Assembly (NCBI GenBank): GCA_021797745.1
Contig: JAJZZD010000006.1
Span: 1 to 64,000 of the forward strand
Origin: Microcaldota archaeon
Lineage (GTDB): Archaea > Micrarchaeota > Micrarchaeia > Micrarchaeales > CABMGC01
Reading direction: 5' to 3'
Length of the DNA: 64,000 nt
The notes beneath the pieces were generated by a model, which worked only from the letters and a program-made list of their open reading frames with translations, was not told the origin of the DNA and searched no databases. Numbering within the stretch: the first letter of the stretch is position 1; every line of letters begins with the position of its first letter. Positions 37,801 to 46,687 of this stretch are shown here, piece by piece. The translations under genes and the position numbers were made by a program.

Positions 37801-40539
37801 AGGTGCCGGATTACCATTTGAGTCTATTAACGAAGGGCTCGGAAATGTTGCTCCTGATGTACTTGCCGCGCCGCACATTTCATAATTGTTGGTGTTGAAG
37901 TTTGGTGCACATGTATGCTGCAAATACACGTCGTTTGTTTGTGTGGAATTTATCGGTATCTCGCCTCCGGTGGAATTAAATACTCGCAAAAATACTGTGT
38001 TGAAATACATAGTGCCTGTAGATTGTTGTGAGCTGCCTGTAGATTGTTGTGAGCTACCTGACGTTTCACCGGGGCACGTACCATATACTTGGTCATAGAA
38101 CGGACAACCCTGCTGTGTGACGACTGGCATAGTTGCTGATGACGGTAACGGTATTGTGACTGCAGGCCGCTGCCCTATTGTGACTGCAGGCTGCTGCCCT
38201 GTATTAAATGAAGCGCTGAAACTTCCATACCAGTTGTCCAAAACGTACAAATAGCCGTTCACGTCAGCAAGAGCCAGCGGATGGTGGTTATTTGCCGTGT
38301 CGAGCGAATTCAGGTCATATCCAGAAATCTGGGCAGCAGAGGACAATGACGGGTCTTTGTTTATCAGGTATTGCAGATATTGCGCTATTTCTATTGTGGA
38401 AGATTGGACTGTAGCTCCGCTGCTCAGCTGCACACCCTGGGAAGTGTACTGACTGCTGAAGCCTGGTCCGGGTGTTTCAGGGGTTGCACCAAATGCAAGA
38501 TTGAAAGCTCCAGTGTTTACTATGCATGTATTTTCTCCGCTTGGGCAGCCGCTCTGGCTTATTCCAAATTCATATACAGTTCCAACGAACGGATTAGCTG
38601 CAAATATTTGTTGGCCGTCAGGTGAAACGGCAATTTCAGAAAGAGCCGGTATTCCTGCGCAGTTACCCTCCTGTTGCATGCAATTTGGCGTCATGCTTAT
38701 CAGTTCTTCCGGGCTGCTCGAAGGATTTGGCGCTGTCGTATTTGTTATCTCTATTATTTCAGGATTTCCTGATTGTGATCCAATGATGCTGATGCCACCA
38801 CTTCTATACTGGGCACTATTGCCGTCGTAGTATCCTGCTATAAAGAGATCTCCTGAACTGTCTACACTTATGTTTAAAGGCCCGAAGTGCGTATCCATAT
38901 TTTCGTTCTGCATAAGCTGCGTGATATCTATTACACTAACGTTGTAAATTTCAAAATTCTGCAGAGTTATGACGTTGCTCCAGTACTGTTTCCATGCAGA
39001 AATAGCTTCCTGCTGCGTAGATTCGCTAGAAACAAGAGAAGGCTGGTAATTGCTTAAATTGTAGTCGCCTTGAGGCACCAGCCTGAAGATGTAAACTACA
39101 TAGTCTCCATTGGTGCTCTGGTTCAAAACGTAAATGTAATTATTGGGCGTTGCGGCTATGGATATGGGATTAACTATGTTGTTTTTTACTACCTGCGGCA
39201 CTGCTCCTGATGACGAAACCGCAGTTGTTATGTTCGCAACAGGTGTAAGCGAAACCTGAGAGTTAGTGTTCGGTACTGTGTAAAGTGTGTAAACCTGATT
39301 AGATGGCATATAATCCAACACATACTTGTTTTGTTGTTGCGTGTGATTAAACAGGAAAATTCCAGGCAGGTTCAGGGGCAGCATATCTTCACTCGTTTGC
39401 GGAGTGTAATAGTTCCACGGGCTGAAAATATCCTGGCTGCCTGAAAGGTTAAGATTTCCCAGTGTTTTAATCTGGTAATTGTACGTAAGGAACGGAACTG
39501 CGTTAGCGTTGAAAAAACTGGTTGTGGCAGCAAACGGGTTTACCTCCTCGAACGGAATGTAGGAATTGTGCACGTCAGTTACTATGGTATTTTCGCTGTA
39601 CGTGTACGGCCACTGGCATTCGAAATTGCTTGTCGTGCTGCTTGAGCATAATGTTTGATAAGGAGTGCACGGGCCAACCGCAGGTGGAGTAGGACACGAG
39701 TACTTTGTGCATTCAACTTCCAGGTTCCAGGTTACGCTTCCCTGCGTGATGTAGTTTGCGCTAACAACAGTATTTGCGTACAGCGGCAGCTCCTGCTGCT
39801 GCCAGTTTTGCGAGAAGTTTGCGATTACGCCGCTCCAAGTCCATATTGCCTGCTGCGTGTCTGATGGTATCTGTTGAAATATGTACGAATTCGACGAATA
39901 GCCGTTGGCTATGGTATTCGTGTTTCCATCCTGTACCTCTCTGGAATATGCGATGTCGTTGATTACGAGATAGGCTGCGTTGTTTATGCTGCCTGGCGAA
40001 ACTGTCGAAATTGGCCAGCTGTTGTCGTTCCATGAAGTGTATGTGTTCAGGCCGAAGCTGCTTGTAAGCGTTGGGCTCTGAGTGCATGCATTTCCAAGTA
40101 CGTTCTTGACCAGTCCTGTATAGAAAAATGCCTGGCCAGTGGGATTGGGATCTCTGTAAGGGTCAAGTGGACATGTGAGGAACCACCATGCATTATTTGT
40201 GTTATATGTGTTTACTTGCGCAACAGGTGAGTCTGCAGGATTGCTGACACTTTGCTGAGACTGCGAGCCCTGCGGAAAAAGCTCCGTCCCCGGCTGCGTA
40301 ACGACAGACTGGCTTATCTGACATTGAAAATTCGAGCCCGCATCACTGGTTACTGAGCATGTGTTATGTCCGGTATCCTGGCTTGCCTGCGAAAAAATCT
40401 GCAGATGAGAATTTGCTATTGCTGAAGTATTTGCATTCGAGCCGGCATCTGTCAAGGCCGTCAGAGACAGCGTGACAAGGATTGCCGCAATGGGCAGTAC
40501 TGCAAGCCATGCAGTGTTCTTGTGCGGCATGTGAAACAC
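34891..40539 (-). CDS. Giant secreted/cell-surface protein with N-terminal signal peptide and C-terminal TM anchor
   Basis: 1882-aa uninterrupted ORF; N-terminal MPHKNTAWLAVLPIAAILVTLSLTALTDAGS, C-terminal YAATALIPIIGIIMAMYGLLKKSRQKPRARKKA; Ser/Thr/Asn/Gln/Pro/Cys-rich; short segments (YIYVLNQSTNGDY, DGQQIFAANPFVGTVYEF) suggest beta-propeller blades. Confidence 0.9.
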   Translation of the reverse strand: MFHMPHKNTAWLAVLPIAAILVTLSLTALTDAGSNANTSAIANSHLQIFSQASQDTGHNTCSVTSDAGSNFQCQISQSVVTQPGTELFPQGSQSQQSVSNPADSPVAQVNTYNTNNAWWFLTCPLDPYRDPNPTGQAFFYTGLVKNVLGNACTQSPTLTSSFGLNTYTSWNDNSWPISTVSPGSINNAAYLVINDIAYSREVQDGNTNTIANGYSSNSYIFQQIPSDTQQAIWTWSGVIANFSQNWQQQELPLYANTVVSANYITQGSVTWNLEVECTKYSCPTPPAVGPCTPYQTLCSSSTTSNFECQWPYTYSENTIVTDVHNSYIPFEEVNPFAATTSFFNANAVPFLTYNYQIKTLGNLNLSGSQDIFSPWNYYTPQTSEDMLPLNLPGIFLFNHTQQQNKYVLDYMPSNQVYTLYTVPNTNSQVSLTPVANITTAVSSSGAVPQVVKNNIVNPISIAATPNNYIYVLNQSTNGDYVVYIFRLVPQGDYNLSNYQPSLVSSESTQQEAISAWKQYWSNVITLQNFEIYNVSVIDITQLMQNENMDTHFGPLNISVDSSGDLFIAGYYDGNSAQYRSGGISIIGSQSGNPEIIEITNTTAPNPSSSPEELISMTPNCMQQEGNCAGIPALSEIAVSPDGQQIFAANPFVGTVYEFGISQSGCPSGENTCIVNTGAFNLAFGATPETPGPGFSSQYTSQGVQLSSGATVQSSTIEIAQYLQYLINKDPSLSSAAQISGYDLNSLDTANNHHPLALADVNGYLYVLDNWYGSFSASFNTGQQPAVTIGQRPAVTIPLPSSATMPVVTQQGCPFYDQVYGTCPGETSGSSQQSTGSSQQSTGTMYFNTVFLRVFNSTGGEIPINSTQTNDVYLQHTCAPNFNTNNYEMCGAASTSGATFPSPSLIDSNGNPAPSPQAGLCSGGSVCVPTSTGGQCTYAKDPSASYDYSCRVSTLLNSNLKTSNQYYLPGSQDINNAYPPYGWLLSANVIYLSQGSTATPGTCDNNSCEVTFCSSSSCALNPASTETNAAYGGQVSVFENGYPPLGPNIQAINPKPPAGMDLSAEVNGSVQMLLEQSSVSASFTYTNLILANIKIANYTKVYTGGPTYTCFTNEPGAQTWGSSSVNQGCYESNFINSISAPIYLVGNPFAYVENLGSTQSYTLPGLLGSAEAAATAQGGAGTVNQLCAQNYVTNGSTNDISGCPAYTLNTILPSVPTPLQTPPAGQQTSLNSWISGLLVVPYAYTYETVASVTFPPGYSAGSVPTTVGPQPSSANPTCTPGSIPICNIPAAPSVAKPGYVVSSSLSMCPAPPTPTPSSIPPTTYYTYATASAESGVLTAKLEGGDTYFKNMLTGTLYKPNLTASIIPPQVFYNILTDRVLGSIGINVTGLPESSQPGISQFWPPEILGCSYQPQGPAGTPYADIPYEDCSYNAQAQIASNTVLNYKINQYTQLPGAGFSGFETVNAFTPPNTQPSLLSALVSFKYIDNGNQPVVPPQTEGLFDFYKSLAYMDSAQLQVASPQLLGFHLLSYTLNDRFNNTVYAPMPVDIANTVIIKLSFNNVVDQANSNQTNVYVTGNVYSISFPQYTATPLAGADIYLYYGADINYAHTTSPTQNALDAFADPVDAVLCAYGNPLIYKNIPQSCELANASYVGLTDNVNTITYAPSYNSSTTNVIVNGKMQSVNANQCNPAPTYLLAHIFTECNIYNIGSPDTCPRAGDGSQQFCQEINPSNGEGFCTSQIGLIPNNTPNSQLPYFVTNANGQFTASFTACGSGPTLGDAQLVAKYYGSPMQPTAVHMLPLYMQSNVLNGQAQLSAAVNEYEPSYTIEPNSTTAQFTIGLFELGYGNFGYAATALIPIIGIIMAMYGLLKKSRQKPRARKKA
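38014..38055 (-). repeat. 21-bp x2 in-frame tandem repeat (SSQQSTG) in the giant exoprotein gene
   Basis: GCCTGTAGATTGTTGTGAGCT repeated at 38014-38034 and 38035-38055 (last copy with one change). Confidence 0.9.
38153..38200 (-). repeat. 24-bp x2 in-frame tandem repeat (8-aa GQ[QR]PAVTI unit)
   Basis: ATTGTGACTGCAGG[C/T]... units at 38153-38176 and 38177-38200 differing at one base. Confidence 0.9.
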
Positions 40540-40604
40540 TGATAATTTTCCAATGCAAATTATAAATAGCTTTCAATGCGGAAAAACCAGGCAAGCTTGT
40601 ACTT

Positions 40605-41540
40605 CTATCCTACCATTTTTACGATTTCGCGCGCTATCTTAAGCAGCTCCTCGGGCTCCAGCTTGAAAGGACGCAGCTCATTCTCACTTATCGCGCCCGC
40701 TATCTCTCTGAGTCTTTTTTCGTCCACGCCCATTTTTTCATGCGAATCAAGCACTGCATTCCTGAGTGTTTTCTTCTTGTGCTGCATGATAAGCCCTATT
40801 ATCTTCATCTCCTCCTGCGTTATGGCAGCGTTTTTTGGTTTCAGGTATATCACGCAGGAATCTACCTTCGGTACAGGCCTGAAATTTCCTCTTGACACGT
40901 TTATAAGCTTCGTAGCGCTGAAGAACAGCTGTGTCGTCACGCTCAGCTTCGAGTATTTGTCAGTGCCTGCCTTCGCCAGCATGTGCGCCACAAATTCCTT
41001 CTGCATGCACAGGACTGCCTGCAGGCCGTTCCTGGCCAGGAATTCAATGGTCTTGCTAGATAAGCTGTAGGGTATGTTGGATATCACTATGTCGACAGCA
41101 TCCAGCTCCATTTCCTCGCTTGTTGCAGCGAGGAAGTCCTTGTTTATTATCTTCAGATTTTTAGCCTTTATTTCGTTCCTGAGCAGGTTGCATAGATTTT
41201 CATCTATCTCTACTGCAATTACCTTCTTTGCTTTCTTGCACAATTCACTTGTCAGCGTACCATATCCTGGCCCTATTTCAAGGACCACTTTGCCCGGCGC
41301 ATGTGCGGCTTCGATCTCGGCAATTTTCCTGTTTATGAGAAAATTCTGCCCGAGTGACTTCTTCGGCATTAGGAAAAAATTCTGGATGTTTCCCATTTTA
41401 TCACTCAAGCGGTTCACCGTGGTTCGTTCATCACGTCGCACCGTACTTTGCCAAGGAATGTATTGAAGGCTCTGCTTTAAAAGTTTCTCTGTGTCTAACC
41501 TTAATGTAAAATGCCGTAAAAAGCGCAAAGCATTTTTCAT
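40605..41540 (-). CDS. ksgA: rRNA adenine N6-dimethyltransferase (Dim1/KsgA)
   Basis: KKSLGQNFLINRKIAEIEAAHAPGKVVLEIGPGYGTLTSELCKKAKKVIAVEID...IVISNIPYSLSSKTIEFL; real start probably internal (near MGNIQNFFLMPKKSLGQ). Confidence 0.95.
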   Translation of the reverse strand: MKNALRFLRHFTLRLDTEKLLKQSLQYIPWQSTVRRDERTTVNRLSDKMGNIQNFFLMPKKSLGQNFLINRKIAEIEAAHAPGKVVLEIGPGYGTLTSELCKKAKKVIAVEIDENLCNLLRNEIKAKNLKIINKDFLAATSEEMELDAVDIVISNIPYSLSSKTIEFLARNGLQAVLCMQKEFVAHMLAKAGTDKYSKLSVTTQLFFSATKLINVSRGNFRPVPKVDSCVIYLKPKNAAITQEEMKIIGLIMQHKKKTLRNAVLDSHEKMGVDEKRLREIAGAISENELRPFKLEPEELLKIAREIVKMVG

Positions 41541-41551
41541 GGGATGTTCGC

Positions 41552-42604
41552 GTGTTCAAGCTTCAATCTGCGCTGGAATTTCTCGTTACCTATAGCTTCA
41601 TGTTCATAATCCTGGCAGTGGCGATGGCGATAATATTCTTCGTTGCGCTCCCGCCTTCTGCTGTGGTGTCTTCGCGGTGCAGCGGCTTCACAGGGCTGAA
41701 CTGTCTGTCTGCGCAGTACTTTTCCAATGACACGTACAACTATTCCATAGTATCATTCCTGCTGTCTAACGGCCAGAGCGTACCTCTTAACATAACCAAC
41801 ATTTCTGTTTTGATAAACGGCAAGACGGCAAAAGGGTACTGTGCGCCAAGATACCTGAATCCGGGCCAGGAGCTTACCTGTGCAGCGAACCTTACAGGGA
41901 CAGAGCCGCAGCTGACTTTCCTGCAGGGTTATTATGCGGTAAACGGGAAGTACTGCAACTACGGGATTTCCTACGGGCAGCCGCAGAACTGCACAAACCA
42001 GAACATAACCTATACTGGCTCATTCTCTTTGCAGACTTCTCTAAGCAGGCAGGTTGTATTCAGCGTAATTACAGCCAAGGGACCTGCAGCGCTTGGCCTT
42101 CCTGCATATCAATCAATTAACGCAATACCATCCATACCTTCGAATTATTCTGACCTTCAGAATGGGGACTGGCCTGCAGTCATCGTCGGAAAAACGATGT
42201 CATATGCTTTTGCAAGCGGAAACTATCTCGGCGGCAACTATCTTGGCTATGTGACAAAACCATTTCCTTCATCTACGTCACTGCTGAATAATGCGTTCAT
42301 TTCGTGCAGCATCCCGCACAATTCGCTTATGTCTCAGGCTTCGACTGTGATATTTGCCCCGATTGCGCTCGGTATGACTGTTAACATATACACGAGCAAC
42401 GCAATGGAAGTTTTTTACAAACCTGTTTCTTCAAACACGTTCAACAGCATATTCTCCGGCAGTGCGTGGAAGAACCAGGCTGCAACGCTGTACTCGAGTA
42501 ACGTTATTCAGCTTAGCAAAGGCCTTTACCAGATAGAGGTGTTTTGGTCGGATGAATGCGGTTCTGGCCTGCAGGCATTCCAGTTAAACGGGTCTGTGGG
42601 ATAA
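41552..42604 (+). CDS. Class III-signal-peptide surface/pilin-like protein (350 aa), GTG start
   Basis: MFKLQSALEFLVTYSFMFIILAVAMAIIFFVAL (QSALEF + TM), Cys- and N-glycosylation-site-rich exodomain. Confidence 0.78.
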   Translation: MFKLQSALEFLVTYSFMFIILAVAMAIIFFVALPPSAVVSSRCSGFTGLNCLSAQYFSNDTYNYSIVSFLLSNGQSVPLNITNISVLINGKTAKGYCAPRYLNPGQELTCAANLTGTEPQLTFLQGYYAVNGKYCNYGISYGQPQNCTNQNITYTGSFSLQTSLSRQVVFSVITAKGPAALGLPAYQSINAIPSIPSNYSDLQNGDWPAVIVGKTMSYAFASGNYLGGNYLGYVTKPFPSSTSLLNNAFISCSIPHNSLMSQASTVIFAPIALGMTVNIYTSNAMEVFYKPVSSNTFNSIFSGSAWKNQAATLYSSNVIQLSKGLYQIEVFWSDECGSGLQAFQLNGSVG

Positions 42605-42655
42605 TTATCCAAGCTAACATCGCCAAACGAAAATGGCAGCGAATTTGATTATTGA

Positions 42656-43702
42656 TTAAGCGTTTAGTTTCATCAGCCTTTTTCCTATTGCAGCAAGATT
42701 TCCGAAATTCTTGAGCTGAATGCCCGCGTCGTCCTCTGAGTTGAATATCTTTATGCTCACGTTCTGTGAATAAGCAGTGTCAAGCACTTTTTTTATTTCC
42801 TTGTCATTGATTACAGAATCGTTTACGAGTATAGCGCCTATCTTGTATTCCTTTAATCCTGTTTCTATGCTTTCTATGCCGCGGTAAGCGTCACCCAGCG
42901 AAAGCCCTTTCAGGAACGTGTTCAACAGCGTGAATTCCCTGCTTATCTTGTCGTTCTGCAGAAGCTTGTTCGCAGCCTCGCTCTGCAGCGCCTCCCTTAT
43001 GCCTGAACGCTCGGCGTCGTTAGCGCTCGCATAAGCAACCTTTTTCCCTATTTCTATTCCCTTTGATTTTATGTAATCCCTTAGGTTGTCTTTCATGAAG
43101 CCCGGCCCTGCAACTACGAACATGTCGACTTTCATCTGCTGCATTTTTTTTATTATTTCCAAAAAGAATTTTTCCTTCATCTTTTCATAATCGCTTGTTT
43201 TCATCCTTTTGCTCAGGCCGCTGTACAGCTCCGCATTCATGTCGATTCCGTACCCTCTTACGTACGCGCATGTCGCTTTTTCATCGTCAACGGCTATTAT
43301 GCCAAGTATTGGCTTCTTGGATTCAGCAACTGCCTGCTTCACCATGCCCAAAACGTATTCCTTGAATTCTTCCTTGCACAGGTCTATTGCTTCGCCTGTG
43401 CCTACGTTCAGCGTGTGGTAGCTTCCTATCGATATGAATTCCTCTGGCTTTCCGCTGATTATTTTGCCTGATATCCTGAGCTTGTCGGAATTCTTGTCAA
43501 GCTCTGTTTTTTCAACGCGTACTTTTATCCTGACTTCCTTTTGCTCGCCTACGTCGCCTTCGCTAGGTTTGAAGCGCCTGTAGCTTTTTGATTCCACCTT
43601 GTCGCCAGGTTCGACTATTCTCGCTATTAAGTACAAATCATCGAACGATTCCGGCACTAGCCTCAATGTGTTCGATACCTGGTTAAAACCCAATACCTTC
43701 AT
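42656..43702 (-). CDS. pelA: Pelota/Dom34-like mRNA surveillance protein
   Basis: MKVLGFNQVSNTLRLVPESFDDLYLIARIVEPGDKVESKSYRRF, central VVAGPGFMKDNLRDYIKSKG, C-terminal eRF1-3-like domain. Confidence 0.92.
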   Translation of the reverse strand: MKVLGFNQVSNTLRLVPESFDDLYLIARIVEPGDKVESKSYRRFKPSEGDVGEQKEVRIKVRVEKTELDKNSDKLRISGKIISGKPEEFISIGSYHTLNVGTGEAIDLCKEEFKEYVLGMVKQAVAESKKPILGIIAVDDEKATCAYVRGYGIDMNAELYSGLSKRMKTSDYEKMKEKFFLEIIKKMQQMKVDMFVVAGPGFMKDNLRDYIKSKGIEIGKKVAYASANDAERSGIREALQSEAANKLLQNDKISREFTLLNTFLKGLSLGDAYRGIESIETGLKEYKIGAILVNDSVINDKEIKKVLDTAYSQNVSIKIFNSEDDAGIQLKNFGNLAAIGKRLMKLNA

Positions 43703-43777
43703 TGGTTTCACTTGCCGCTCGCGTTTTGCTGGCGTTCTAATTGGAATCAATAAAAATTTATGCTTAGGTAATACCTT

Positions 43778-44437
43778 ATGCTTTGCCTGTTGTTCATGTC
43801 GCTGACAAACCTGCTCAATCTTACCTACGGCACAATACTTGGATTCATCTCAGCATACAGCTATCTTGCGATATTCATACTTCTCCTGCTTGAGGCAGCT
43901 TCGCTGCCAATCCCGAGCGAAGTGATTTTGCCCATGGTAGGTGCCCTGATAGGCATCGGTGCGCTCCGCACATTACCTGCATTTGCTGCTGTGATGCTTG
44001 GCGGCATAGTGGGCATGGGAATCGATTACTACATAGCCTATTTTCTAGGAAAGGACGTGGTCTACAGGCACCTCCACTTTTTCCACATAAAAAAAGCATC
44101 GGTGGTGGCATTTGACAAATGGTTCGAGAGAAACGGCACGTTTACTGTTTTTGTAGCCAGGCTGCTTCCAGTAATTCGCGGATTAATAAACTTCCCTGCA
44201 GGTTTTGCTCAGATGCCGCTTAAGAAATTCTACGCATACTCAATCGCAGGCACCGCAATATGGGACGCGACGCTTATGGCATTCGGGGTTTTTGCGATAG
44301 CGCTTGGGAACATATATCTCATATTCGCCGCTGTGGCTGCGTTGTCGATAGTACTGTTCCTTATGTATAGGTTCGCAGCCAGGCGGATGAAAAAAACAGG
44401 CGGAAGAAGCGGCAGAAGCGGCAAAATAAAAAAATAA
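43778..44437 (+). CDS. DedA-family membrane protein
   Basis: FILLLLEAASLPIPSEVILPMVGALIG...FVARLLPVIRGLINFPAGFAQMPLKKF; start may be the internal MSLTNLLN. Confidence 0.88.
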   Translation: MLCLLFMSLTNLLNLTYGTILGFISAYSYLAIFILLLLEAASLPIPSEVILPMVGALIGIGALRTLPAFAAVMLGGIVGMGIDYYIAYFLGKDVVYRHLHFFHIKKASVVAFDKWFERNGTFTVFVARLLPVIRGLINFPAGFAQMPLKKFYAYSIAGTAIWDATLMAFGVFAIALGNIYLIFAAVAALSIVLFLMYRFAARRMKKTGGRSGRSGKIKK

Positions 44438-44503
44438 CGCGCGCGGTTTTGGCGACATGCTGCCATTCTGCAATTCGGCGGTGATTTTGCAATATGATTC
44501 ATG

Positions 44504-44521
44504 AACAGACATTCGTCTGTT
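44504..44521. other. Perfect inverted repeat (7-bp stem, 4-nt loop)
   Basis: AACAGAC-ATTC-GTCTGTT. Confidence 0.8.
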
Positions 44522-45213
44522 TGCAAATTATGGCAAAGTAACTATCCAGTACTTTGTAGTTGTTCTCTTGTGCCACTTCCAACCGCGTATAACTTCGCGG
44601 TGTTGCTCAGCACAGAGCTGTATGTCGTGTTGCGTAGCGCTATTCCAGTGCCTGAACCCGCGCTCGCAGAAATTGCCCTGTTGCCCGCAATTCCGTGTTG
44701 CGCGCGTGTTGATAAGCAGTATGCTCGCGTTTGTCGACATGTTTGCGGTGTTGTTCAGTATGGCGCCGCATCTAGAATCTAAAACGCCTATCGCATAATT
44801 GCTGCGGCTGATGAGCACGTTGGCTAGCGCAATATCCATAGCTTCCCTAACTGCAATAAGCGTATATCACAGCCCTTCATTGACAGGCAGGAATTTGGGT
44901 ATGTATTCATTGCAATGTTGCTGCCCTGAGTTTTTATGGCATTGCGCGCGAAGGGCAAAGATCGTTATGTGCTGAATACATGAAATTTATACGATGATTC
45001 GGATATCCGTATCGAGTCTGTAACGTGTGCTATTGCCATGCACGCCTGTTTTAAGTCAACTTTTATGCAATAGCGATACTGATTGGTTTTAGCATTGACT
45101 CGACAATCTTGACGCCGCTCGTTATCGTTTTTATGCCGTTAACGGCTCTGCGACCATCACAGGTGCGGAAGCTTTATACACATTTGACGCTAGCAATGTA
45201 TTTATAATATCAC

Positions 45214-45237
45214 ATATTAGATATCGAATATTAGATA
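45214..45237. promoter_or_regulatory. Putative PadR operator: direct repeat ATATTAGATA x2 just upstream of the start codon
   Basis: ATATTAGATA at 45214-45223 and 45228-45237 (14-bp phase), immediately before the ATG at 45240. Confidence 0.5.
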
Positions 45238-45239
45238 AT

Positions 45240-45683
45240 ATGCGTGAAAATATGGACGGCGCGAGTAACGGCGAATGGGGCTTCAACTATAACTCTTGGA
45301 GGAGGCGCTTCGGACAGAAAGGATTCTTGAGGCCGTTCGTGCTTAAAATTCTGGAGGAGGGGCCGGTAAACGGTATAGGAATAATGGACAGAATGCAGGA
45401 GGTGAGCAGGGGTTGGTGGAGGCCATCTCCAGGTTCCATCTATCCTCTGTTAGAGCAGCTCGTGAATGAGGGAATGATAAGGAAGAGAGATGATGGCAGG
45501 TACGAACTCACGCGTAGGTACAAACGTGAGACACGCGGCGTTGGGGACGCTGACGAGGTGCTTATGATCCTGGAGAGCAACGTCTCCTACCTCGAGGAAC
45601 TGGCGGAGAGTGACAAGAAAAAGTTTGCATTGTATAAGGTTAGGATTAAGGATATAACTAAGAGGCTTTCAGAGCTGCAGTGA
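45240..45683 (+). CDS. PadR-family transcriptional regulator
   Basis: LRPFVLKILEEGPVNGIGIMDRMQEVSRGWWRPSPGSIYPLLEQLVNEGMIRKRDDGRYELT. Confidence 0.93.
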   Translation: MRENMDGASNGEWGFNYNSWRRRFGQKGFLRPFVLKILEEGPVNGIGIMDRMQEVSRGWWRPSPGSIYPLLEQLVNEGMIRKRDDGRYELTRRYKRETRGVGDADEVLMILESNVSYLEELAESDKKKFALYKVRIKDITKRLSELQ

Positions 45684-46687
45684 GTGGTTTCGTGATTATA
45701 GAAACAAAGGGACTTACAAAGCAGTTCGGCAACTTTAAGGCAGTGGACGGAATTTCGTTCGGTGTGTCCGAAGGCGAGATATTTGGTCTTCTAGGCCCGA
45801 ACGGCGCTGGAAAAACAACGACAATAAAAATGTTGATAACGCTCCTCGCTCCAACTTCTGGCGAAGCTTATATTGCTGGTGCAGATATAAAAAATAATAA
45901 AAGGAAAGTCAGGGAGAACATCGGGGTCGTGTTTCAGGATCCTTCGTTGGACGATGAGTTGACCGGCAGGGAGAATCTTCAGTTTCATGCAATACTGTAT
46001 AGGGTAGACAAAAGCAAAAGAGAGGGTAAGATACAAGAAATGCTTAAACTGGTTGAACTTGAGGACAAAGCAGACATCCTGGTCAAAAATTATTCAGGTG
46101 GCATGAAAAGAAGGCTGGAGATTGGCCGCGGTCTTCTGCACGAACCAAAAGTGCTGTTCCTTGACGAGCCCACCATAGGGCTTGACACGCAGACGAGGAG
46201 ACACATGTGGGAATACATAGAGCGACTGAACAAACAACACGGAACGACAATAATTTTAACAACCCACTATATAGAAGAAGCGGACTACTTATGCGACAGG
46301 GTAGCATTCGTAGACCACGGCAAGATAGTGGCGCTTGACACGCCTGACACTCTCAAGAAAAAAATGGGCGGCGACATAATAGCGCTCAAGGTAAAAGGCA
46401 GTCCCAACGTCGCTATTCGAAAATTTAACCGGATTTCTTGGATTAAGGCCGCGGCTATTCATGACGACCTTATCAATTTAACTGTAGAAAATGGGGATCG
46501 GCGCCTTCCCGAAATCGTGATATTCGCCCAAAAGCATGGCATAGCGGTAATCTCTACAGACATTAGAAAGCCCAGTCTTGAGGATGTGTTCATAAAATAT
46601 ACTGGAAAGACCATAAGGGATGAAGAAGGGAACTGGAAGGATGCGATGAGGCTTCGCCATGCAGCATGGAGCGGTGGTAGGAAATGA
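45680..46687 (+). CDS. ABC transporter ATP-binding protein (DrrA-like)
   Basis: LLGPNGAGKTTTIKML, NYSGGMKRRLEIGRGLLHEPKVLFLDEPTIGLD, TTHYIEEAD. Confidence 0.95.
   Translation: MSGFVIIETKGLTKQFGNFKAVDGISFGVSEGEIFGLLGPNGAGKTTTIKMLITLLAPTSGEAYIAGADIKNNKRKVRENIGVVFQDPSLDDELTGRENLQFHAILYRVDKSKREGKIQEMLKLVELEDKADILVKNYSGGMKRRLEIGRGLLHEPKVLFLDEPTIGLDTQTRRHMWEYIERLNKQHGTTIILTTHYIEEADYLCDRVAFVDHGKIVALDTPDTLKKKMGGDIIALKVKGSPNVAIRKFNRISWIKAAAIHDDLINLTVENGDRRLPEIVIFAQKHGIAVISTDIRKPSLEDVFIKYTGKTIRDEEGNWKDAMRLRHAAWSGGRK

Noticed and set aside
44528-44839. 103-aa minus-strand ORF with overlapping plus-strand ORFs
   Set aside because: No motif recognised and several frames look equally plausible; may be decayed coding sequence, not supportable as a gene
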